Assembly: GCF_000426865.1 (NCBI RefSeq) | Contig: NZ_AUGE01000011.1 | Location: 1-64,000, forward strand | Source of the DNA: Citrifermentans bremense R1 | GTDB lineage: Bacteria > Desulfobacterota > Desulfuromonadia > Geobacterales > Geobacteraceae | Direction of reading: 5' to 3' | DNA: 64,000 bases | Shown: in pieces, positions 54,182 through 64,000 of the stretch | How positions within the stretch are numbered: the first letter of the stretch is position 1 | How the letters are laid out: each line of letters starts with the position of its first letter | Program-made: the position numbers and the translations under genes | The notes under the pieces: model-generated | Told to the model about the DNA's origin: nothing | The model's database searches: none | Seen by the model: only the letters and a program-made list of their open reading frames with translations

Positions 54182-54210
54182 ATTATAGTAAAATTAGCGG
54201 CATTCTCCAA
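54182..54210 (-). promoter_or_regulatory. Internal ext promoter, upstream of extM
   Basis: On the minus strand TTGGAG (54210-54205), a 17-base spacer and a perfect TATAAT (54187-54182) lie between the internal terminator and extM. Transcription would start near 54175, about 70 bases before the first extM ATG. Confidence 0.65.
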
Positions 54211-54229
54211 AGTGTTTCATGAGGAACTG

Positions 54230-54263
54230 AAAAAAAAGGGCCGGCGTTGCGGGACGCCGGCCC
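54230..54263 (-). terminator. Intrinsic terminator between extKL and extM
   Basis: GGGCCGGCGT / ACGCCGGCCC is a perfect 10-bp stem with a six-base loop (54238-54263). On the minus strand it is followed by eight T. It lies 37 bases after the extKL stop and should end or attenuate the extH-KL transcript. Confidence 0.92.
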
Positions 54264-54299
54264 ATTGCATCAAGTTTCACTACCGGTGATACGATGAGG

Positions 54300-55658
54300 C
54301 TACTTGCCGCTTTTGCTGATGCTGACCGTCTTGGTGAACTCCTTCCATACGAACGGGTCGCTGTTGGGGGTCCCGAAGGGGAGATAGGTGAGCTTCACCT
54401 CCACGTCCAGATCGAAGGCGGAGGGTTTCTCCACGGTCTTGCCGTTCTCCTCGACCTCGGTCAGGGGGAACATGATGTCGAAGCGCTCCTTCACGAGCTT
54501 GCCGGGGGGAAGCCCGGTGTCCTCGATGAGGCCGCTCTTCTCGTAGGGGCCGCGCCCCATCCGGTCGCCGCGCCCAAGCTGCTGCGGGACCGGCATGTAG
54601 ATCTTCTCCTGATTGAACACTTCCTTGCCGTCTTTCGTCTTAGCTATTACCGACAGAACCAGTCGGTTGGGGGTCGGTCAGCCATCCGGTATGGAGTGGC
54701 CGGCCTTATTCACCATCTCGACCTTGACGACCGCCTTGGGCTTCACCTGTGCGCCGTCGCGCCAGTAGTAGCCGAAGGCCTCGGCGTGGAACTCGACAGC
54801 CTTGTCGGTCATCGCGGCGTTACGGTACGCCTGGATGTTGTGACCGAGCTTGCTGTTCTTCATGTGGCAGTCCTGGCAGTTCTCCTGCCCCACCTCCGCC
54901 TTGTAGACCCAGAGGTAGCTCCCGTAGGAGGTGCAGCACTGGGTCGGCTCGTCAAGCTCCAGGTTGGGTCCCAGACCGTGGCACTGGCCGCACTGGATGG
55001 CCTGGTCCATGATCGGGCTCTGGGCCAGCTTCGGGAACTTGTCGGAGGGGTGATCGCCCGCCTTGGAGCCGTAAACCACCCCGGCCTTCGGGTAGCCGTC
55101 CTGCCACTTGTGGGTGATGGCGTTACGGTTGTGGCAGATCAGGCAGTTGATGCTGACGCTTTTGAGCTTCTCCTCGAACTTCTTCGCCGCTTCCTTGTCC
55201 TTTTTCTTACGGGCGTCGCTCCAGCCGTACAGGGTGTTCACCAATTCCTGTGCCACCGAATCCTCGGCATCGGCCAGTTGCGGCAGGTGGCACTTGGCGC
55301 ATCCCATCAGGTGCTCGACCTTGACGTCCTTTCTGCTCTTCACCCCCGAGTACGGCTCTTCCATGAGTCCGTTCTCGATGGTGGTCATGATGGTCATCGC
55401 GGTGCGGCCGGTGCCGAAGATGGACCGGGAATGGATGGAATCCTGGGACTGCTTGTGCTGCTCCTCGTGGCACTCCACACAGGAGCTGGAATCGTACATC
55501 TTGGCGAGCTCGGCCAGGGTCTTGGCCTTGCCGGACTTGGAGACGATGCTCTCCTTCCAGCCTATACCCGCTTTCTCCGCGTAGGCGGATCCGACCAAGG
55601 CGCCCAGGATGAGCGTTGCCGCCAAAGCGCCTCTTGCTGTTGCTTTTATCATGTTCAT
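54300..55658 (-). CDS. extKL: ExtKL-like pentahaem cytochrome selenoprotein
   Basis: The frame is open for 452 residues if the UGA at 54680-54678 is read as selenocysteine (residue 327). A signal peptide (RGALAATLILGALVGSAYA) is followed by five haem motifs: CVECH, CAKCH, CLICH, CGQCH and CQDCH. After them come NKAGHSIPDG, Sec, then PTPNRLVLSVIAKTKDG. This continues the same domain, and the equivalent position is normally Cys in related cytochromes. The downstream part (QQLGRGDRMGRGPY...FVWKEFTKTVSI) is a beta-rich domain. In G. sulfurreducens extK and extL are listed as separate genes, which the UGA would explain. It is probably periplasmic. Confidence 0.87.
54649..54667 (-). promoter_or_regulatory. 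SECIS-like hairpin in extKL
   Basis: On the minus strand ACCGAC-TGGTTCT-GTCGGT forms a six-base-pair stem whose loop contains GG followed by TTCT. The stem starts 10 bases after the UGA, and the loop GG is about 17 bases after it. This is almost the same geometry as the hairpin in the AhpD-like gene at 18255-18270. Confidence 0.75.
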
Positions 55659-55695
55659 ACCTCGTTCATTGATGAAGCCTACGGGCTGCTATCTC

Positions 55696-56013
55696 CTAGC
55701 AACCTTGCATTTCGTCTCCCTCGCACTCGGTAAGGGTCATCTTGGAGTCAACTGCGATCTTTGCCGCCTTGGACTTGCTGAACTTCAAGGTCACCTCGTT
55801 CCCCTGGACCGAGACTACCTTGGGGGAGCCCCCTGCAGCGGTCACGTTGGCGCCCTTCTTGGCCCAGGCGGGAACCGCCCCCTCGACCGTCACGGTCACC
55901 TTTTCACCGTCCACCTTGGTCACCTTGCCGGAGACCGGGCCTGCCGCGAAGGCCGAAACTGCGAGCGTTGCCGTAATGATGGCTGCCGCAAGCAAAGCGA
56001 TGATTTTCTTCAT
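55696..56013 (-). CDS. extJ: ExtJ-like small exported protein
   Basis: 105 residues. A signal peptide (MKKIIALLAAAIITATLAVSAFA) is followed by a small all-beta domain with repeated Val/Thr strands (GKVTKVDGEKVTVTVEG, VVSVQGNEVTLKFSKSKAA). It ends in two Cys residues, TECEGDEMQGC. No cofactor motif is present. It lies between the porin and the pentahaem cytochrome in the conserved ext order and is a periplasmic accessory protein of unknown function. GGAGG precedes the ATG. Confidence 0.8.
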   Translation of the reverse strand: MKKIIALLAAAIITATLAVSAFAAGPVSGKVTKVDGEKVTVTVEGAVPAWAKKGANVTAAGGSPKVVSVQGNEVTLKFSKSKAAKIAVDSKMTLTECEGDEMQGC

Positions 56014-56097
56014 GGTTTTCCTCCTCTTCGTTTTAGGTCGTGCCAGCCCCCCATCCCCGGATGCAGGAAAAGAGGGCTGGCACCGCCGGTGCTGTCG

Positions 56098-57300
56098 TTA
56101 GAAGATAAGCTGCAACTGCGTGATGTAGGTCATGAAGTCTTCGGTGGTTTCGGTCCCCCCGGCCTTGTTGAAGCCGGTCGAGTTTGCCTCGAAGGTAAGC
56201 TTCAGGTTCTGGCCGCGCAGGTAGTAGTTGAACCCGCCGCCGTACCAGTCGATCCTCTGGTCGAATACCCCGTTCAACTCGGCAAAGCGCCACCTCTCGT
56301 ACCTGACGAAGAGCTGCAACGGCAGGTTCGGGAGCATGTAACCACCCTTCACGTAATAGCCGTTCTTCTGGCCGTTGATGCCTGAGGTCAGGGGGTCCGC
56401 CCCGGGTCCGCCCAGGTATGCGTCTTCCAGGTCGACCTTTTCGTAGGCCGCCGATGCGGTGACGGTGCCCATCCCTTCGAGCGGGTACTCGACGAAGCCG
56501 TCGACCGTCCACGCCTTGTAATCCTTCTTGTCGGTCCGCGTCAGCGTGTCGCCGTAGGCTACCTCCGGCTCGAACTGGTAGGCGGCGCCGATGGTGGCCA
56601 CCTTTTTCTTGCCCAGATAGGTCCCCTTGTAGCCGTAGTCGTTCTCGGGGTCGAGGAGAGTGACGTGGGCGCGTGCGGAGTAGCGGAAGTTCGAGGCCGG
56701 CGCGGTCTCGCCGGAAACGGCCTTGCGCCCTTCCATGGCATCGACGCGGTACTGGAACATGTCGTCGAAGAGGTTGCCCCAGACCGCCACCCCGGTGTCG
56801 CGGGTGGTGGTGTAGGGGGCGCGGATGAAGAGCGAGCGGTCCAGGGTGAGCGGCATCTCGCACGCCTCCAGGTTCTCGCGGGAGAGGTTGTACTTGAATT
56901 TACCGACGTTGATGCGGAAGGCGTCGTTGACCTTGAAGCGCATCACGGCGTCTAAGAGCTGGAACTCCGAGCCCTGGTTGCTGTCGGCGACGTCGAACGG
57001 GGTGATGTTGGCGTCGGAGATGTACTCGGTCTGGACGTAGAGGGACATGTTGTCGCCGTATTTACCCATGAGCGCCAGGCGGTTTCTGCGGAAGTTGAAG
57101 TTCATGGTGCTGTCGCTGTTGTTCTCACCGGAGCCGGTGTCGCGCAGCGTCATCTGGAACTGCCCCTTGTAGTCGAGCTGCAAGGCGCCTTCGTCGTTGG
57201 GGCCGAAGGTCATTTTGGGGCCGGCGAAAGCGGTTCCCGCCATGAGTGCAATCCCTAAACCCAGCAAGGGAATGGTCGCTATCTTGGACGTTTTGGTCAT
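56098..57300 (-). CDS. extI: ExtI-like outer-membrane porin
   Basis: 400 residues. A signal peptide (IPLLGLGIALMAGTAFA) is followed by alternating beta strands with aromatic girdles (QLDYKGQFQMTLRD, FNFRRNRLALMGKYGDNMSLYVQTEYI). It ends in a C-terminal Phe (YITQLQLIF), the usual outer-membrane barrel signal. In G. sulfurreducens ExtI is linked to selenite and tellurite passage and reduction. With ExtM and ExtKL it would form a porin-cytochrome conduit. GGAGTGAATCT precedes the ATG. Confidence 0.88.
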   Translation of the reverse strand: MTKTSKIATIPLLGLGIALMAGTAFAGPKMTFGPNDEGALQLDYKGQFQMTLRDTGSGENNSDSTMNFNFRRNRLALMGKYGDNMSLYVQTEYISDANITPFDVADSNQGSEFQLLDAVMRFKVNDAFRINVGKFKYNLSRENLEACEMPLTLDRSLFIRAPYTTTRDTGVAVWGNLFDDMFQYRVDAMEGRKAVSGETAPASNFRYSARAHVTLLDPENDYGYKGTYLGKKKVATIGAAYQFEPEVAYGDTLTRTDKKDYKAWTVDGFVEYPLEGMGTVTASAAYEKVDLEDAYLGGPGADPLTSGINGQKNGYYVKGGYMLPNLPLQLFVRYERWRFAELNGVFDQRIDWYGGGFNYYLRGQNLKLTFEANSTGFNKAGGTETTEDFMTYITQLQLIF

Positions 57301-57354
57301 AGATTCACTCCTTTTTTGTTATGGTCCGCCCCCGGCAGGGGCCAGGCACCCGGA

Positions 57355-58776
57355 CTAACAGCCGCCACCGCCGCCGGAGGTAGAGCCGCCGGTCGCACCG
57401 CTTACGCTGCTGCGATAGGCCTTGTCGGCGCTCTCGATCTGGTTGCCGTCCGCGAAGCTAGGCTCGACGGGGTACATACGCGCCCCGTAGTCGACTATCT
57501 TGCGCAGGGTGGCATCGGTGCTGCTGATCGGACGAAGCAGGTTGAAAGTCAGGTTGTCCATGAGCGCCGTGGTATCCCATATCGAACCCGCTTTGAGCTT
57601 GCCGCCTATGTTCACGTTGGCGCCTGCGGCCCCCAGGACGCCGTTGGTATCCACGGTGGTGAGGGTGCTGGGAGCAAGGAGGTTCCACTGACCGAGCGAG
57701 CCGTCGTACCACTTCACGTCGACATTGGAGTTGTTGTAATAGGCGATGCCGTCGAGTGCAAAGTAGCCCACCGAGGCGTAGTTGCCGGCCCGGCAGAAGA
57801 CGATGAAGGTTTTGGTGGCGTCGCGGGTTGCCGCGCCCATCGCGGTCGTGCCGCCGGTGCCGAACGCCGTGGCCAGGTCGGATTTTATCGTCGCGGCATC
57901 CTTGAACGTGAGGCTGCCGGTCGGTGAGGTCATAGCGGTCGCTATGTAGGAGTACGAACCTTTGATGGCACCGTCGAAGGGGGTGTATTTGGTGCCCTCG
58001 AAGAGGTCGGTGGTGGAGGAAACCTTCGATGCGCCGCGCACCGTATCCACCAGCGTCACCTTGTTGGTGTTGCCGGCAACGATGGCTTTTACGTAGGTGA
58101 TCATCTCCGAAAGGGAAACCCTCATGTCGGTGTTCACCCTGGTGGCCCCGTTCTGGGCTACGCCGTAGCTCGACCTGGCGACGGTCGGCACGGCGGTGGT
58201 CAAGGCATAGCTTGCCGCCCACGCGGCGTTGCCCCCCTGCAGGACTTTAAGCCGCTCTTTCGGGAAGCCCCAGTAACGGAGGGTCGTATAGGCACGGGTC
58301 ACGTTGACGAACCCTGCCGCATTGTTGGTCAGGACGATGGTGGTGTTGCCGTCGATGCCGGCGTTCTGGACGATGCTGTCGATGGCGGAGCCGGTGCAGA
58401 CCATGCTCCCCACGACCGTCATCGGTCCCTCTGCACGTGTGTTGTCCATGAAAGCCGCAGACCCGGCCGAGATCAGCTGAGCTCCTGGAATATGCCCAAC
58501 CGTGTTGTACTTGTTGGTCCCGTCACTCTCGTTGTTGGACACGTCGAGAACGACGACGCGGTCGTAGCCGCCTTGCTTGTTGACCAAGCCGGCATCCATC
58601 CAGCCTTTAAGATCGCCGGCTGTGATTAAAGCAGTCGCAGTTTTCGTGGTGACAATCGCTTGCGACGGAGTGGTGTAACTGTCAGTGCCGCAGCCCCAGA
58701 TGGTAAGGGCCGCTATGGCGATTCCCAACAGGGCCGCCAACATTCCCCTGCTCTTCTTCATCATCTTTTCCGACAT
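57355..58776 (-). CDS. extH: ExtH-like rhodanese lipoprotein
   Basis: 473 residues. The lipoprotein signal ends in TIWGC (Cys29). Two rhodanese-like domains follow. The first (~50-190; RVVVLDVS, GHIPGAQLI) has TIVLTNNAAG where the active Cys should be, so it looks inactive. The second (~220-365; TLVDTVRG, GAIKGSYSY) has Cys328 in FIVFCRAGNYAS. The C-terminus is a Ser/Gly tail ending in five Gly and a Cys. Rhodaneses carry sulfane sulfur or selenium on the Cys, which suits a selenium-oxyanion operon. AAAGGAGG precedes the ATG. It is the first gene of the operon. Confidence 0.87.
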   Translation of the reverse strand: MSEKMMKKSRGMLAALLGIAIAALTIWGCGTDSYTTPSQAIVTTKTATALITAGDLKGWMDAGLVNKQGGYDRVVVLDVSNNESDGTNKYNTVGHIPGAQLISAGSAAFMDNTRAEGPMTVVGSMVCTGSAIDSIVQNAGIDGNTTIVLTNNAAGFVNVTRAYTTLRYWGFPKERLKVLQGGNAAWAASYALTTAVPTVARSSYGVAQNGATRVNTDMRVSLSEMITYVKAIVAGNTNKVTLVDTVRGASKVSSTTDLFEGTKYTPFDGAIKGSYSYIATAMTSPTGSLTFKDAATIKSDLATAFGTGGTTAMGAATRDATKTFIVFCRAGNYASVGYFALDGIAYYNNSNVDVKWYDGSLGQWNLLAPSTLTTVDTNGVLGAAGANVNIGGKLKAGSIWDTTALMDNLTFNLLRPISSTDATLRKIVDYGARMYPVEPSFADGNQIESADKAYRSSVSGATGGSTSGGGGGC

Positions 58777-59302
58777 ACAACCTCCTTTGGATTAGGTGAC
58801 TATCATGTAATTAACCCCTGAACCTTTCCCTCCTTTCGCAGCATTTGTTCAAGCAAATTATTTATTACAAGTTAAAAGCATTTCGCGCACTGTCAAGCGC
58901 GCCTGCCTACAGCTCATTATTGTTGTCTAATGTTTGTATAATGGGTGTGGAAAGACTGTCACAGGGGAAACACTGAGAGAGATGTTGCATGTGGCTAGAA
59001 CTGCAGTGGAATTGCAAGTACAGCATTTCATAACACTCCTGAGATATGACTGTGTATCTCATTCGGGAATATGACAATTTCCTAAAGTGAAAGATTGTCA
59101 TAGCCCTATGCGCATGTCGCATACATTATGTTTTGCTAACTTTTCACTGTTGCAGTGGGGCTTTTGGCAAAGGCAGACCTCCCGAAAGAAACCCGCACAA
59201 ATCGTGTTGCAATACTATAGGATTAGTTGCAATATACCCAAACGAAACAAACTCATAAGGCCATGACGCTTTGGCATACTCTCTCAGGAGGGAGAAGACC
59301 TG
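58777..59302. promoter_or_regulatory. Control region between extH and the LysR gene
   Basis: 526 AT-rich bases between divergent genes. On the minus strand a perfect TTGACA (58896-58891) lies about 115 bases before extH; its -10 partner (TTAACT or TAACTT near 58875-58870) is weak, as in activator-dependent promoters. Two inverted repeats stand out: GAGATA-N8-TATCTC (59041-59060) and TATGCG-N5-CGCATA (59107-59123). Confidence 0.6.
59107..59123. promoter_or_regulatory. Candidate LysR-type binding site
   Basis: TATGCG-CATGT-CGCATA is a perfect inverted repeat that contains T-N11-A, the LysR recognition pattern. It lies about 180 bases before the LysR gene and 330 before extH. Binding by the adjacent regulator is inferred from position and motif only. 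Confidence 0.5.
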
Positions 59303-60229
59303 ATGGATCTGGTAAACCTCAAGACTCTTATTGAGTCGGCCGAATGCGGCAGTTTTTCCAAAGCTGCAGAGAGGCTCTTTGTGACGCAGTCCGCGGTTTC
59401 CCGGCGCATAAAGATACTCGAAGATCACTACGGCCACCTGCTTCTTGATCGTTCCGGCCCAGTACTGACTCCGACCACTGCCGGGGAGCTGCTGATTGAT
59501 AAAGCGCGCCAGTTATTGAGGTTGGAACAGGACTTCGTGCAAGAACTACAGGCTTTGAGACAGAAAAAGAAGATCTCCTTCTGCTGCACGACCCCCTTCG
59601 GCGTCTCCTATCTCCCCGACATCTTTACCAGTTTCATGGCCACAAAGGCCCAGGACACCGAACTTGAGTTCGTCTTCGAGATGCCGGAAGCGGCGCTTAA
59701 GGGGCTCAGGGAAAAGCTCTTCGACCTGGTGCTCATCGAGTACTGCGAAGACCTGAACCTGCAGGAGTTCGACTCCTACCCCCTCCCCGACGATGAGATG
59801 GTCTTCGTCAGCGCCCCGGGCTACGGCATCGATGCGCCGCTGGTGGAGGTTGACACCCTGCTTTCGCAGCGCCTTTACTGCAAGAAAAGCGGCTGCTGCG
59901 CGCGGCGCTTCCTGGAAAAGAGCATGCAAACCCTGGGAAGAGACGCGGCGGAATTCAGCAATACGGTGTTTTTTGACGATATCCCCTTCATCATCAGGGC
60001 GGTCATGGCCGGCAACGGGATCACATTCATCTCGCGCAGCGTCGTCGCCTCCGCCTTGGAAAGCGGCGAGCTCATCGCGCACCAGGTCCAGGGGTTCGAC
60101 ACCTCCCGCCCACGGCGGCTGGTGCTCAGGCGCGATTGCAGCCCCGACCCGGCACTTCTCGATTTCATCCAGGGGATCTTCCGGCACTTCTCCCTCAACC
60201 CTCCCTCCCAGTTCTCCACCGCAGCCTGA
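59303..60229 (+). CDS. LysR-family regulator, probable ext regulator
   Basis: 308 residues. The N-terminal winged helix is MDLVNLKTLIESAECGSFSKAAERLFVTQSAVSRRIKILEDHYG. The rest is a periplasmic-binding-protein-like effector domain (ISFCCTTPFGVSYLPDIFTSF, FFDDIPFIIRAVMAGNGITFIS). The effector domain has a cluster of Cys residues (KKSGCCARRF, FCC, YCEDLN, YCKK), unusual for the family and possibly redox- or metalloid-sensing (speculation). It is divergent from the ext operon. GGAGGGAGAAG precedes the ATG. Confidence 0.88.
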   Translation: MDLVNLKTLIESAECGSFSKAAERLFVTQSAVSRRIKILEDHYGHLLLDRSGPVLTPTTAGELLIDKARQLLRLEQDFVQELQALRQKKKISFCCTTPFGVSYLPDIFTSFMATKAQDTELEFVFEMPEAALKGLREKLFDLVLIEYCEDLNLQEFDSYPLPDDEMVFVSAPGYGIDAPLVEVDTLLSQRLYCKKSGCCARRFLEKSMQTLGRDAAEFSNTVFFDDIPFIIRAVMAGNGITFISRSVVASALESGELIAHQVQGFDTSRPRRLVLRRDCSPDPALLDFIQGIFRHFSLNPPSQFSTAA

Positions 60230-60324
60230 ACCCGACCCGAACCTGACGTTCCCCCTCCCTTTTTGCAGCCCCCCCGGACCCTGTCGCATTCTTCCATTAA
60301 AATAAATTCGTGATAGGATATTAA

Positions 60325-64000
<3,676 letters not shown>

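Noticed and set aside
51933-55733. Long open frames antisense to the ext cytochromes
   Set aside because: They run opposite to genes with dense CxxCH motifs and overlapping starts, show no recognisable domains, and are expected in high-GC DNA.

Overview
The window is high-GC bacterial DNA that looks like a Geobacterales chromosome, close in style to the Geomonas/Citrifermentans (G. bemidjiensis) group. This rests on a complete selenite/tellurite (ext) cytochrome operon with about 31 CxxCH haem motifs, a tandem GEMM-I riboswitch of the kind reported in Geobacter, HD-GYP, HDOD and GAF-kinase signalling proteins, a NifJ-type pyruvate:ferredoxin oxidoreductase, and two genes that need UGA read as selenocysteine. 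The assignment is inference; no rRNA or tRNA gene is present to confirm it.

Region 1 (1 to about 10.3 kb) is accessory DNA. It holds an IS3 transposase fragment, copies of a CCGGGGACATAATAC repeat with a possible RAYT remnant, a BrnT/BrnA toxin-antitoxin pair, an AbrB/PIN pair, an N-terminally truncated YajG-like gene, a divergent AraC / aldo-keto reductase / carboxymuconolactone-decarboxylase module, a FlK-like thioesterase, an acetyltransferase, and a DUF4388-HDOD gene broken by a one-base frameshift.

Region 2 (10.3 to 18.4 kb) has an MFS transporter and a LamG-like exported protein. Upstream of the latter is an array of seven imperfect repeats with a period of about 20.5 bp. Two tandem GEMM-I riboswitches, each with its own terminator, then precede a cell-envelope cluster: an L,D-transpeptidase lipoprotein, a Braun-like alanine-zipper lipoprotein ending in Arg-Lys, and a second L,D-transpeptidase lipoprotein. 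A decayed GAF-histidine kinase follows, then an 84-residue AhpD-like selenoprotein (C-P-D-U) with a SECIS-like hairpin.

Region 3 (18.4 to 38.4 kb) is mostly housekeeping and signalling: MATE exporter, methyltransferase, FabH, HEAT-repeat proteins and an HD-GYP protein that shares an N-terminal domain with its HEAT neighbour, RadA, a DksA-family protein, a multi-GAF histidine kinase, a multicopper oxidase, bacteriohemerythrin, Tpx, an AI-2E family permease and a fused thioredoxin/DsbD-like protein. An RND pump pseudogene and several families of dispersed palindromic repeats lie between them.

Region 4 (38.5 to 48.4 kb) is a galactose/galactofuranose cluster: glf, a GH2 glycosidase, galT, an M24-fold protein, galK, and a GH1-like/RmlD-like fusion, with a convergent glycosyltransferase. 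It is built to interconvert galactose, UDP-galactose and UDP-galactofuranose and to trim or add glycans.

Region 5 (48.5 to 60.2 kb) is the ext locus read leftward, extH-I-J-KL-M-N-O-P-Q-S, with a divergent LysR regulator. It encodes an inner-membrane b-type cytochrome/Rieske module, periplasmic and lipid-anchored multihaem cytochromes, an outer-membrane porin and a rhodanese lipoprotein. extKL is one reading frame across an in-frame UGA followed by a SECIS-like hairpin. An intrinsic terminator and a promoter separate extKL from extM, so the locus probably makes at least two transcripts. The window ends inside nifJ.
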